Assembly (NCBI GenBank): GCA_019279435.1
Contig: JAAALK010000285.1
Coordinates: 65,706,865-65,770,864, forward strand
Length of the DNA stretch: 64,000 bases
Reading direction: 5' to 3'
Source of the DNA: Zizania palustris
Lineage: Eukaryota; Streptophyta; Magnoliopsida; Poales; Poaceae
Each line of letters starts with the position of its first letter. Within the stretch, counting starts at the first letter, position 1. The notes beneath the pieces are model-generated. The model was not told where the DNA came from. It saw only the letters and a program-made list of their open reading frames with translations, and ran no database searches. Positions 20,201 to 31,474 of this stretch are shown here, one piece after another. The position numbers and the translations under genes are program-made.

Positions 20201-20899
20201 TGCTTGGCAAAACTTCCAAGCTTCATGGAGAGCCGAAGGTCACACTGCGATCAAGGCTTGGATTGATGAAGGGCAACGCCAAAAGCAAGCTCGGTTGCAA
20301 GCTTCGAGCAGCTAGCCTCCACCAAACCCACAGGTCTAGATTTACCTTAGGATCCAGACTATGTAAAACATCATGTTTTTCATATATTATGAATGAAAAT
20401 TTGCTTATCATGTTTTTAGGCTTCACATCATATGGATGATGTCGAAGTGTTAAACGTTAATGAAGAACCCCGCCTACTATGGGCTACCTTCGATGTTTTA
20501 AAACTTCACAAGCGCCCTCGATTTTTAGTTCCTCGAGATAGCTCCAGTGCAATTATGACCGAAAGTAAGCAAAGATATACTATCTTATATTAAAGAGGAA
20601 GAAAAAGAAGTTAACTTGGAAACTTCATCTTCCGAAGACATTGTATGGTCCGAAGATGAAGATGAAGCTCAGGGTAAAAAGCCTGCAGAACTTGGAAGCT
20701 GGGAAAGGAGCCCGAACGACTCTGAACTTGGGCCGAGCTTCAACAAGAACAGAAAGACTTTAGAGCTTCGAAGGGAGGTAGGAGAGTTAAACGCAAAGTT
20801 GTTAGAACTCCCGGCTCTGGAACTAGTCGTTCCAACCTTAGCTCTAGAGATCGAAGGGGTCTTTGATTCCTTCTCAGGTATAGATACCGATTTTTCATG
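17231..20899 (+). pseudogene. Antisense gene (PF04195-like) of copy 1, broken
   Basis: The function is unknown; proteins of this kind are labelled 'putative gypsy type transposon' (PF04195). Exon 1 (17231-18199) starts MAKTSFKVPRAAS, then a Thr/Ala run and the core PGEVVVIEAFFEAGLGLP..HVTLPQLSPNAIARLSIFEWALRAEGCEG. A frameshift occurs near 17855. Introns with GT-AG ends are 18200-18269, 18901-18974, 19411-19483 and 20334-20419. Exon 4 is a long coiled coil ending GIRYGELSRQVAAIG..YYEDLG; exon 5 (20420-20899) is charged. In-frame stops near 19562, 19751 and 20168, plus frame breaks in exons 4-5, show it is dead. Exons were inferred by comparing three copies. Confidence 0.8.
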
Positions 20900-21695
20900 A
20901 TGTAATCATAATTTGTTCGAATAATAAATATCAATTTAAAATTGTCTCCCTATTTCCCAGCCCCTCTTTGGGTGTAAGTAACTTCAAACTATATTCAAAG
21001 ATGATTAGGCGCAAAGAAAAACTTAGGAGTACAATTTTGGGGACTCGGAGCCCCTCAGCAATTTAAAGATTGATTAAAATCTTAAAAATGTCTTCGACTA
21101 CTTGGAGTCTAAAGATTGGTAACTTAGTACCTTGTGTTTTGACAGAAATCACTTTGGACAACTTTCCGGACACTTTAGTGTCCCAAACGATTAGTCACTT
21201 TGGACTTTTTTCACAGATATTCAAAGCTCATGAGCTCAAACTCTGTTTGTTTTGGCCTCCTTCGGCTCTTTTTGCGAATTCTATCAAACCGGTGGTTTGG
21301 AATTCGTAGTGGTCTCCTTGGACTCTTTTTACGGATGCTTTCAAGCCGAATCTTGGAATCCGCATTATTTGGTCTCCTTGGACTCTTTTTACGGATGCTT
21401 TCAAGTCCGAAACTTGGAATCCACATTATTTGGTCTCCTTGGACTCTTTTTACGGATGCTTTCAAGCCGGTGGCTTGGAATCCATTTTCTTAGTGACTTT
21501 CCCACCTCGTCGGAAGCTTCAGACCAGTGGTCCAAAGTCCGAAAAATATGATTCAAATTAATGACACTGCCCTCCCGGTCAACTTCGCTATTCCAGTGCG
21601 TCCACTAGAAGTGGGAAGTTTATGGGGGGTAGGCATTATCTGAACCATAAGCTTTATTGATTCGGAAGGTGTTTACAAGTGATTACAAGGAGCCC
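20900..21695. repeat. Spacer between antisense gene and pol, with ~61 bp tandem repeat
   Basis: Noncoding DNA separating two convergent genes. A conserved block 'gcccctctttgggtgtaag' (20961-20979) recurs in copies 2 and 3. Positions 21250-21490 hold four units of 60-61 bp, of the type GGTCTCCTTGGACTCTTTTT ACGGATGCTTTCAAG. Frames called across the repeat are artefacts of its period. In copy 3 the corresponding array has about seven units. Confidence 0.85.
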
Positions 21696-24323
21696 TTATG
21701 CGAAATATCGCTTTAGGTGCTCCGCATGCCATGTATGTGCTAACTCTTCACCTTCCAAATTAGCTAACTTAAAAGAACCAGGACGCCCTGAGCGAACAAT
21801 TATGTATGGACCTTCCCACTTATTTCCTAATTTCCCTGGCGCTATAATACTTCGCAAAACGAGATGACCCGACCTAAGTTCATTAATCTTGACCTTCGGG
21901 TTGAACCAAGTCTTCGTCTGTTGCTGATACTTTGACAAATTTGCAACAGCTGGAAGTCTTGTCTCTTCTGTTAAATCAAGCGAAGTTTGTCTTTCTGCTT
22001 CTATTTCCGGTTTGGTGCTGCGAAGGGATCGTCCTTTAAGCTCCATTGTTGTCATAGCTTCATCTCCGAATAATAATAGTCTGAAAGGAGTGAAACCGGT
22101 AGACCTTGTCTGAGTTGTCCGGATGGACCATAGGATCTTTGGGAGCTCTTCGGTCCACAATCCTTTTGCCAATCCCACTATTCTTCGATTCAGCCCTGAC
22201 AAATATTACCATTGGCTCTCAACAGCTCCATTAGACTGAGGATGTCTTACTACAGCGAAACATAGTTGGATGCCTAGGTCTTCACAGAAATTCCTGAAGG
22301 GTTCTTCATCGAACTGTGTTCCATTGTCCACTGTAAGCTGCCGAGGCACTCCGAACCGGCATATAATATTCTTCCTAGAAAAATTTTTGTACATTATTCG
22401 AAGTGATAGCTGTTAGGGGCTCTGCTTCGACCCACTTTGAAAAGTATTCGATTGCTACCACTGCGAACTTCAAATTTCCTTTTGCTAATGGGAAGGGGCC
22501 AATAAGATCCATGCCCCATTTGGCCATGGGCCATACTGGAGCAATGACTTGTAGAGTTGTTGGTGGGCGATGACTTATTCTTCCCATCCATTGAAAACCT
22601 TGGCAAGTGTGGACTAAGCTCTCCGCATCAGCTACTATTGTAGGCCAATAAAGCCCCTGGCGAAGTGTCTTTCCTGCCAAAGCTCGAGGGGCTAAATGGC
22701 TACCGCAGAGTCCTTCATGAATTTCTCGAAGAATTTCTTGACCTTCGGCTTGAGATATACATCGGAGCAAAGGTGAACATACTCCGGCCTTGTACAAAAT
22801 ACCGTTGATTATATGATAACTCCGAATTCTGAGTTTCAACCTCGAAAGCTGCGTCCCTTCAGACATATTTGCTTCTCCTTGCAACAATTCCATAATTGAA
22901 CTTCGACAATCTGTACATGGAATGCAAATGACTTCCGCAACAGGGATTTGTGGCACCGAAGGTGTACTGAGCTATTCATAAAAAGCCTCTTCTGGTATAT
23001 CCATAGCTTCGGCTGTAGCTTTTGCTAAGATGCCAGCTTGCACATTTTCCGCTCTAGGTATACTCCGGATGGAAATCCCTTTGAATGCTGCTTCAATCTT
23101 ACGGATTTCTTCCAAGTATTTTGCAAGCTGTGAATGCCGAACTTGAAAGCTCTTGTCTACGTGCCCTACTACAATCTGAGAATTTGTCTTAATAACAACT
23201 CTTGTAGTCCCTAAGGCGCGTGCCTTTCAAAGTCCCGATAAAATTCACTCATACTCCGCTGTATTGTTGGTAGACTTAAAGTTGAGTCTTGCGGAGTACA
23301 TTGCCTTTTGCCCTGAAGGAGAAATTATCACGGCTCCAAAACCTGCTCTAGATGCTTGGAAAGCTCCATCAGAATAAATAGTCCAAATCCCTTCACTTGT
23401 CTTTTCCGGAGCCCATGCTGCAGGGGGAGTCCATTCTGCCACGAAGTCCGCCAACACTTGTGACTTAACTGCTGTTCTTGCCACAAAGGATATGCCGAAG
23501 GGTGCTAACTCAATGGCCCACTTCCCAATTCTTTCTGTAGAATCCTTACTTCGGAGCATATCTCCCAAAGGATATGAAGTTGGTACAATTACATTATGTG
23601 CCAAGAAATAATGCCTTAGCTTCCTCGAAGCCATTATCAGAGCATAAGTGAATTTCTCAAGCTCGGAATATCTTGTTTTTGCTCCAGACAATGCTTCAGA
23701 TACAAAATAAACTGGATTTTGTACCAACTTCCCGTTGAAATCAACCTCTCTGACAAGGACTGCACTGACAGCAGAGCCGCTAGCTGCAAGGTAGAGGAGT
23801 AGGGTTTCGTCCGCAATAGGCACCGTGAGTGTAGCAAGGTTACTAAGATAATTCTTAATATCTTCGAAGCTCTTTTGACACTACGGTGTCCATGCAAAAT
23901 CTTCGGACCCTTTAAATGCTTTAATGAAGGGCAAACATCTCTCCGCAGACCTTGTCAAAAACCTGCCAAGTGCTGCAAGACGACCGGTCAGCTTTTGCAC
24001 ATGCTTTAAATTCTCTGGGGAGCCATCCTTTGCAACGCAGTTATCTGAGTGGGGCTAGCTTCGATCCCTCTGCTTGAAACTAGATACCCTAACAATTTTC
24101 CAGCCTGCGCCCCGAAGATACATTTTTCGAGGTTAAGACGGATCCCACATGCCCGAAGGCTATTGAATGTTTCTGCTAAGTCTAGGCTATGTTGGTGCTT
24201 TAAAGCACTCTTTATTACAATATCATCCATATAGGCATCTACATTGCGACCTAATTGATGACCTAGAGCCTTAGCAATTAACCTTGAAAAAGTAGCCCCG
24301 ACATTTCTTAAGCGAAAGGGCAT
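21696..24323 (-). pseudogene. pol: Copy 1 pol, second part: RT end, RNase H, integrase
   Basis: Read leftwards: RT palm/thumb at 24323-24006 with the catalytic YMDDIV, then RNase H at 23823-23245. The latter has a gypsy-type part (LLYLAASGSAVSAVLV) followed by a second, archaeal-type RNase H part (WTIYSDGAFQASRAGFGAV..STNNTAEYE), the dual arrangement of Tat elements. Integrase is at 22956-22375 (HEGLCGSHLAPRALAG, GMDLIGPFPLAKG), 22394-22206 (VDNGTQF and PQSNGAVES, supplying the second Asp and the Glu) and 22202-21696 (C-terminal part ending HAEHLKRYFA). Frame breaks near 24000, 23240, 22380 and 22203 inactivate it. Confidence 0.85.
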
Positions 24324-24385
24324 TCTTACATAACAAAAGACTCCTGAAGGAGTTATGAAGCTTGTCTTGATTTCATCTTCGCGCT

Positions 24386-25852
24386 TTAGCCAGATTTGAT
24401 GATAGCCGAATACGCGTCGAGAAAGCTTAATAACTCCGAACCGGCAGTAGAGTCGACCAATTGATCAATTCGGGGCATGGGGTAGGGGTCGCGAGGGCAT
24501 GCTTTATTCAGAGATGTAAAATCAATACACATGTGCCACTTCCCTGAAGATTTCTTCCTAACAAAGACTGGGTTGGCAAACCACTCCGTATGAGCCACTT
24601 CTCTGATAATCCCAGCCTTCAGCAGCTTTTCCACTTCGTCTTTGGCAAGGATAGCTCTCTCTGTAGACAGCTTCCAGAGTCCTTGCCGAACAGGCCGAGC
24701 CTTCGGGTTCACAAGTAAATTGTGTTCAATAATATCCCGACTGACTCCGGTGATGTCTTCATCAGACCAAGCAAAGACATCTAAATTCTCCACAACTACT
24801 TTCTCTAACGAAGTAGCAACTTTCGGAGGCAAGTCTTTGCCAAATTGAAATGAATATTCCTTGCCATCTTTGACAATAACCTTCGTTGCAATCTCTCCTT
24901 CGCGGCATGGCCTTGGGAAGGTTTTCTTCGAAGATTCATTGGGGGCAGGGAAATCCTCCGGGTTATCTTGCACGTTGTTCACCTGTCTCGGGTCAAGAGG
25001 ACGACCATGACAATACTCCGCTCTTCGCGTAGTGGCCTGATCTCCGAAAACAGTGAGCACTCCCACCTGTGTGGGCATCTTCATACACAGGTAATTATGA
25101 TGCGCCATAGCTCCGAATTGATTCAACATGCCCCTTCTGAAGATGACATTGTATGCATATGGAGCATCCACAACATCAAAAATCACTTCCTCCATACTAG
25201 AGATGCAGAGTTGATCAAAAGCTTGAACAAAGATAATATCTGCCGAACTCCCTCCGTCGATTAGTACTCTCCGGACTTCAGTCCCTGCTATGTCGGCGGT
25301 GATGACGAGTGGGTCTACATGTGGAAACTTAATACCAGCTGCATCATCTACAGAAAAAAATATCGGCACATGGGACCAATCGGGCATAGCAGCTGCAGAC
25401 GAAGAGGTTCCAATATGGCCCACTTCTCTAACATATTCTCTTCTCTGCCTCTTCGACATACTTCCAAGGGTACCTCCTCTGGAGATGGGGAGGACTACCC
25501 TTTTCCCTCGATCTTGTCCCTCTTCTTGCTTCGGAGGTGGCATAACATTGACCACTGGAGGCCGTCTTGCAAGGTCGAAGTTCTCTATTCGTGCCACATC
25601 CTGGACAGGCTCCGGACGCACTTCGCTCGGAACTCGGTCAGTAGTGCCTCGACCCGAAGTTCTTTCCAAGTATTCTCCTCTTAAAGCAAGTATAGTTTTG
25701 CACGCATCAGTCGCGTGACTCCGATTCTCACCATGGATACAACAGAAAACGGCCTGGGCTTTGCCAGCCGGTTTCCCTAGCGGCCTCCAGCCGCTGGTCT
25801 TGCTTCCTGAAGGCTGCGGAGCCCTTGGGGCAAACTTCTGCTGGGGGTGCAA
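24386..25852 (-). CDS. pol: Copy 1 gag end, protease and start of RT (488-codon frame)
   Basis: Longest open frame of this copy. It holds an atypical zinc knuckle (CCIHGENRSHATDAC, residues about 37-51), a protease with VLIDGGSSADII, a linker, and the RT fingers (KSSGKWHMCIDFTSLNKACPRD.., MPRIDQLVDSTAGSELLSFLDAYS). It ends early at a TGA/frame break at 24386, before the YMDD box. Compared with copy 2, about 100 bp after the protease active site are missing near 25200, in frame, removing the rest of the protease fold. The start is a frame opening, not a supported initiation codon: in the living element this would be part of gag-pol. Confidence 0.75.
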   Translation of the reverse strand: MHPQQKFAPRAPQPSGSKTSGWRPLGKPAGKAQAVFCCIHGENRSHATDACKTILALRGEYLERTSGRGTTDRVPSEVRPEPVQDVARIENFDLARRPPVVNVMPPPKQEEGQDRGKRVVLPISRGGTLGSMSKRQRREYVREVGHIGTSSSAAAMPDWSHVPIFFSVDDAAGIKFPHVDPLVITADIAGTEVRRVLIDGGSSADIIFVQAFDQLCISSMEEVIFDVVDAPYAYNVIFRRGMLNQFGAMAHHNYLCMKMPTQVGVLTVFGDQATTRRAEYCHGRPLDPRQVNNVQDNPEDFPAPNESSKKTFPRPCREGEIATKVIVKDGKEYSFQFGKDLPPKVATSLEKVVVENLDVFAWSDEDITGVSRDIIEHNLLVNPKARPVRQGLWKLSTERAILAKDEVEKLLKAGIIREVAHTEWFANPVFVRKKSSGKWHMCIDFTSLNKACPRDPYPMPRIDQLVDSTAGSELLSFLDAYSAIIKSG

Positions 25853-26980
25853 TGTTCAAAACTTCTGAACGAGGATGATTTTGTCCTCGACGCCTGTCGT
25901 GCTAAGCTTCGAAGTTAGGCCCTTGTGGCTGTGGTGAAGTTTTCACTTCCAATTTAACTTCTTGCAGTATTGACGGAGTCGTAGCAGTTCTCCGAAGCCA
26001 TCCATCTTCTGACCTTGCATATTATTCGAAATAAGACATCAACTGAGCAACAGAAGATATCTTTTTCCTGTGAAGTTTATCGAGGAGGCCCGCATGAATA
26101 ACTCCCTCTCGAGATGCGTCAACTACAAAAGACGTAGTTAACCCTCGAATTTGCGACTTCGTATGAGCGAAGCGCTTGAAATACTATCTTAAAGTCTCTC
26201 CGGGAAGCTGCTTCACCTGGAAAAGACTTCCTGTTGACATTGGGGGTACGAAGGTACCCTGAAAGTTGCTCACGAACTTCTTCCTCAACTCCCCCCATGA
26301 TCTGATTGATCCTGGCTTCAGAGACCAGAACCACCATAATGCCACTCCTTCGAGAGCTAGGGGAAAACACTTGGCCATAGTGTCTCGCACTCCCCCGCTG
26401 GCTTCAATTGCTAATGCATAAGAGCGAGCGAACTCTCCAGGATCTTCATCTCCGGAATATTTGCAAAGCTTCGAAGTTTTGAACTTAGGGTCGAATTGTA
26501 CTTTCCGCAACTCAGGATGCAGCGGAGATTCGGTGTCGAAGGAAGCGTTCTTTGGGGCTTCGGGATAAGGAAGTTCATCGTCTTCGGGCACTTCGGGGAT
26601 GACTGGGGTGGCCTGAGAACAAAGCCTATCTGCAAGCTTCTTGCCGCCACCTTGCTACTTCAGCTTGGAGACTAGCCATTTGAGCGGCCATATCACCAAG
26701 ACCATCTTCATCTCTTCCGGAAGGGCCATTCCGGGTCTTGAGAACTGTATGCATCAGTTCGAAGTGGAACTTGAGGTGGAAGAGGGACTCCGGCTGGCTG
26801 AAGTATAGATGGAGTTGGGGGAGGAACTCCGTATGCTCGAGGAAGGGAAATCCCTTCCGGAGTTTGAGGTGGAGGAAACGTCGAAGGCCCTCCGACCTCA
26901 ACTGTGTTTGAAGATCTTGCTCCGGAGGTCCGAGGAGACCTCCGAATAGGACTACCACCTGCACTCCGCTTGGGAGGCAT
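25853..26980 (-). pseudogene. gag: Copy 1 gag, frameshifted
   Basis: Starts MPPKRSAGGSPIRRSPRTSG at 26980 (ATG), the same start as copy 2 at 56247. A frameshift near 26720 moves the reading to ..DEDGLGDMAAQMASLQAEVARWRQE, another to 26591-26184, which holds the gag capsid domain (FKTSKLCKYSGDEDPGEFARSYALAIEASGG..RSWGELRKKFVSNFQG). Further stops follow before the zinc knuckle. Gag builds the particle in which the element's RNA is copied. Confidence 0.8.
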
Positions 26981-27021
26981 GGTTTGAGAACTTGGTAGAG
27001 AACGAAGTTTTTTGGACTAGG

Positions 27022-27040
27022 TTCCCCACGGATGGCTCCA
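27022..27040 (-). other. Primer binding site remnant, Tat-aORF copy 1
   Basis: Read on the - strand it is TGGAGCCATCCGTGGGGAA, two bases from the 5' LTR. Copy 2 has TGGCGCCGTCCGTGGGGAA at 56308-56290, so two bases have changed here. The TGGCGCC start is the usual complement of a tRNA 3' end; which tRNA is uncertain. Confidence 0.7.
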
Positions 27041-27042
27041 AC

Positions 27043-27536
27043 TGTTGGCGTAAAAGATTACGCTAACAGGTTTCTGAAAGTTAGAAACTAACAAATGAAG
27101 TGTTTGTGAAGTAAACTATTTCAAGCCTCTGAAAGGATAATAGCTTAAAATAGTTCGAAGATATATATTGAATAACTTTTATTAGGTCCCCATTACAGGG
27201 TAAAACGGGTGGTACTTATAGGCCCAAACATTAAGGAAAAGACCCTTTTACCCCTCTATTACAACCGACATAGTGGAAACTATTCGGTACCCTTAATAGG
27301 GCTAAAATGATAAAAGACTAATCTAATGAGAAAGAAGATAAGTCTTCCATCCTAGCTGGCAAGGAAGCTCTCAGAAGAGTCCTAGTTCGAAGATATACTC
27401 CGAACTAGAGTTCGCCTCCATACTTCGAACTTGATCCACTGTATTCCCGGAGTCATATGCTGGAAACCTTTGATTCAATCATCTGCTTTTGTCTGGTTAC
27501 AACAATGGCTCTGAGGATGAAGTATTTTCCCCAACA
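27043..27536 (-). repeat. 5' LTR of Tat-aORF copy 1
   Basis: 494 bp, direct repeat of 16295-16789 with about 17 differences. TATA-like CCTATAAGTACC on the - strand (about 27210-27222) would start the gag-pol transcript leftwards. Target duplication TCTAC follows at 27537. Confidence 0.92.
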
Positions 27537-27541
27537 TCTAC

Positions 27542-28690
27542 TTCTTTTAGAGGGTTGGCTGACGCGAAACCTTGACCTAACTTTTCCACTTCGCTAAAAT
27601 CTTTAATAGCTTCGGCAATATCGTCTTTAGAATACCGATATTGTTCTAGACGAGACTTCAGCCAATCAAGATTACTCTTACTTGGGGAGAAGTGTCAACT
27701 GGTACAACCTCCACATCATCGCCGGCCCACTGCATTAGGCACTGGTGCAAAGTAGATGGAATACAACAATTTGAGTGAATCCAATCATGCCCAAGTAGCG
27801 CACTGTAGTTACCTTGCACATCGACGACGAAGAACGCCATCGGCAACGTCTTGTTGCCCACCGTCAGCTCTAGAGAAAGTACACCGTTTTCCTCAGAGCT
27901 CTCGCTGTTGAAAACCGTTGAGCATTAGGTTAGTCTTCTTTAAATCTTCTTCGTCCTTGCTGAGTTTCTTCAAGAGAGAGTATGACATCAAGTTGACGGT
28001 AGCACCTCCGTCAACCAACATCCTAGAGATCGGCTTTCTATCAATGTGCCCCTTGACATAGAGAGGCTTCAAGTGACGAGCCGTATCCTCGGGCTTCTCA
28101 AAAACTGCATGTCCTGTGCCGAGGCTTAACTGATCGACCTCGACCTCATCTTGTGGTAGCGCGAACTCAATAGGAAGTATGACGACGTTTATGTCCATTG
28201 CTTGAGCTGCGGGTCCCTCCAATATGGGCATGTAGTCATCGTCGAGAATGTCATCACCGTCGTCACTCGGAATGGGAGCCGGGTTGTTTGCCTCAACAAG
28301 CTTGGGCTTCCAGACTTGCATCACGACTGGTCGAGGACGGATTTCCTCAAAGATGGCATCTCTCATCCTCGGCCTTCTTCTCGCGCATCTCCTATGATTG
28401 CAAACGTTACATGCACGTCTTATGCAATTTGGACATACCCGTAGGTGCCCAAGATGGTTGTGGCTTAGTACCAGGTGCCACCAACTTGCTCCTAGGATCT
28501 TTGGCCGAACAGGAGTTGCCCGGATCAGCCATAGAATCCTTTTGCTTCGTAGAAACATCTCCTTGTTCCTTGTCAGTCGGACTAGTCTCGCTAGGCCGGT
28601 CAGACTAGACGGTGTCGGTTGGATCAGCCATGGGGGGCTGTTAGACCGTACTATGCCGGGCTCCTGGGACAAGCCGGTCGAACCAGCCAT
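27542..28690 (-). pseudogene. Family B protease and gag end
   Basis: 28690-27893 encodes a Cys/Arg-rich part (CPNCIRRACNVCNHRRC) followed by the retroviral-type protease start RMLVDGGATVNLMSYSLLKKL. After a frame break, 27861-27658 continues it (MAFFVVDVQGNYSALLGHDWIHSNCCIPSTLHQ). Palindromic GGTCNGACC-type repeats lie in the coding stretch at 28560-28700. This joins family B RT at 16294 once copy 1 is removed. Confidence 0.75.
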
Positions 28691-31441
28691 GGTAGGGACC
28701 AGGCCTCAGAGATAACTTCGGCTGGCCTCAGGAACTTACCTCCGTCGCATTCCGCCGGGGACCCCTATGGGATTGGGACCTCCTGGGCCCCTACTTGGAT
28801 GATGATGGCTTCGGGGGCCCTCTTGTAGATGTCTTCTCCATCTTCACTCTGCGTAGACTGACCTCGAGGCACCACGGACAAACGGTGAATAATGTTCTCC
28901 TTCTGTCCGCATATTTGCCCCTGCCAATCATAAACATCCGGAGACGCAATAGTAGTAGCAGTGGGGTTCTATGTGGAGCCCTCTGGTGGGGAACCCAACT
29001 TGGATGCCATGGGACCATCAGTCCAGTAGTATGGTGGAGGCATCAGAGGCTCCAGCGGCTTCGTCTACTGAGAGCTGAACCCATTGCCCGAAGGGGGGTT
29101 TAGCCATGTCGAAGGTACTTCGGACCATATCAAAGAAAGTTCCTGCTAGGCCAGAGGTATGTTTGGCCATTGCAGAGGTGGGTCTGGCCATTGAGGGTTG
29201 AACTCATTCAGAGGCTGCGTCCAGAACAGAGGTGGGTTTGACCATTGAGGGTCGAAACTCACCTTTCGGAGGGTGTGTCTAGGACCGATGTGGGTTTGGC
29301 CATTGGGGGCCAAACTCATCTTTGGAGGGCTCGAACTTCTTGGTAGGTTCGGCCGCTTCAGGAGCCTTTGGTCGAGTGCTCATCTTCTCATCCCTCTTTT
29401 GATGCTTTCCGAGAAGCATCTGGTATGTGACTCTTGGCTTTTTGCGATCCCCAGCCGAAGATGACGCCTTGATATTCTCTTTCCACACTCCTACCTCCGG
29501 ATTCTTCGGCACGAGTGTGCGCGTGCGGGGTTCTTCAATAATGACCGCTTTCCCTTTAGATTACTCGGCCTGCTTTGGCCGAATCAACACCCTCTTCTCG
29601 TCGAGTTCGATGGTGTTCATGGGAAAGGGGTCTTTGTCCAACTTCATCTCCAGAATAGAATCTATTTTCAATCGTCCTTCTTCTATGGCTGATTGAACCT
29701 ACCGACGGAAAACATTGCAATCGTTAGTATAATGAGAATGCGAATCATGCCACCTATAGTAGGGGAGTTTCTTTAGTTCGTCAACGGTCGGGATGACCTG
29801 GCCCTTGGGCAACCTGAGAAGCTGGCTCTTCAAGAGGAAATCAAATATTTTGTCACATTTAGTCACATCAAAAGAGTATTTAATCTCATTGGGCCGACTC
29901 TTAGTGGGAGACGACCATAGATCAGAACAGGTGATAGGTTTGGTCTTAGTGTTCTAGGCCCATTCGGCCGCATAAATATTGGCCAAATCGTCCTCTTCCT
30001 CCGGCTCTTCCTCGTCGGAGTGCTCCATGATGTGAACTTCAACTCTAGGTTTGTTAAACGTCTTAACGATTTTTTTATCCTTGGCTCACCTTCTTGGACC
30101 AGAGCCTGCTGGACGACTTGGCTGACCTATAAAAGTTTTGGTATTCTAACCTCTCCTTAATCTCAGAACGCAATCCGTTATAAGATAGATCCGCCAAATC
30201 TCTTTCTAAAATATTGAGACTAAACATCGGTTCTCGGCGTCTCTAAAGCGCTTGATGTACTTAGAGACACTCTCACTGGATTTCTGTTTGACCATCGTCA
30301 ATTGTGAAAGCCTAAGTTTGGATGGAGATTGGACGGAATTTCTGTTCTAGCTGGGCCCATGTTTGGACGGAGTTCGGCGGCAGCGCCGAAAACCAAGTGA
30401 AAGCGGTGCTAGATAACGAAAGAGAAAATAGTCTAAGTTTTAATGCGTCTGACCCACTAGCTTCTCCACACTGTGCTAAGAATTGACTAACATGGTCTAG
30501 TGTGGTCTTGTTATCCTCACTGTCGAATATGGTGAATTCAGGGACTCTATAGCCTCAAGGGTAGGGTATGGTATCAAAGTGATCGGGGTAGGCTTTTAGT
30601 AAATCTACCCTGATCCCGAGGCGAGAGGACCGGTACACTCTCTAAATAGCGTGTGGATCTGCTCCTCAATGTCATCCTGGCCTCTTGCCTGTGTGCATCT
30701 CTCATGTGTGGACGCGACATGCAGTGGTTTGTCAGCATGTCAGTCGCGGGACTCCTCCTCTCCCGCTGCCTCAGGGTATATGATGTGCTCGGGTCTATGC
30801 AGGTGCGTATGAGCTTGCGGCGTAGGCAGCGCGGGAAAAGCTGACACAAGCATAGGTGGAGGCGGCACATAATAAGCAGGGCTAGCTTGGTCGTAATTGT
30901 AGTGATTGGTCTCGACCGTAGATGTTGAGGCAAGAGACACGATAGCTTTGCCAGTAATACCGTCAGTTCTACTGTAAATGCGATTTACCAGGGGCATGCT
31001 AGTGATCTGAGTTGGAGGAATGACCTCAGTAAAACCGAACCTTCTAAACATTGTCTCTACTTGAGAGCTAACTGCTGACTCTAGACAGTTGGCTAGCGAA
31101 GCACTAACGGCTTGATCTACAGATGCAGCTATCTTCTACTCAATTTATAAGGAAGATAAAGGAGGCGACACTAGTGTTACCTGAGCCCGGCTGAGGTCGG
31201 GGATGTTGACATCACGCTTGATGAAGCCCACACGTGTCTTGACATAGCTCCCGAGCATGAGATCATGGAGTTCTTTCATCTTTGTCGTGATCTCCACCCG
31301 ACCTTCCTCAGGGATATCTACAAGGGTGGGCGTCATGATGTTGCGGTTGTCGATCTCCGCTCCCCCTGCTGTACTCATCAACTTTGCAGATGTAGTAGTC
31401 ATTGTAGAGGTACTTGCAGCCAATGTAGATGTACTCGTCAT
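28691..31441 (-). pseudogene. Family B gag, heavily decayed
   Basis: The probable start is the ATG at 31441 (MTSTSTLAASTSTMTT), 12 bases past the primer-site motif. 31441-31145 reads ..VDIPEEGRVEITTKMKELHDLM. Scattered frames continue it: 31051-30740 (GFTEVIPPTQITSMPLV, EHIIYPEAAGEEESRD), then gag capsid-like pieces near 30310-30120 (VKQKSSESVSKYIKRFRD). 29512-29279 is a lysine-rich fragment. Stops occur every 50-150 bases. This stretch otherwise shows no gene. Confidence 0.6.
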
Positions 31442-31452
31442 GTTGGCGTTGT

Positions 31453-31466
31453 CCCCAGTGGAGTCA
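31453..31466 (-). other. Primer-site-like motif of family B
   Basis: Read on the - strand, TGACTCCACTGGGG begins a few bases inside the 5' LTR and matches the TGGCGACTCCGCTGGGG type seen after the LTRs of many plant Tat elements, with the first bases altered. Confidence 0.6.
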
Positions 31467-31474
31467 CAAAAAAG

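Larger units (their letters stand above)
16295..27536 (-). mobile_element. Tat-lineage retrotransposon with antisense gene, copy 1
   Basis: 11,242 bp with LTRs of 495 bp (16295-16789) and 494 bp (27043-27536), flanked by perfect TCTAC duplications (16290-16294 and 27537-27541). On the - strand: 5' LTR, primer-site remnant, gag, protease, RT, two RNase H parts, integrase. Between integrase and the 3' LTR lie a tandem repeat and a gene on the + strand. By eye the LTRs differ at about 17 positions (about 3.4%). It lies in family B pol. The dual RNase H and antisense extra gene point to the Tat lineage. Confidence 0.92.

Noticed and set aside
17231..20899. A host gene with introns encoding a coiled-coil protein
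   Set aside because: It lies between matching LTRs with a TCTAC duplication, and the same gene recurs in two other copies of the element, so it belongs to the retrotransposon.
21200..21551. Short proteins rich in LFLRMLSS repeats near the pol end
   Set aside because: Produced by the 61 bp tandem repeat read in three frames; no conservation of any frame between copies.
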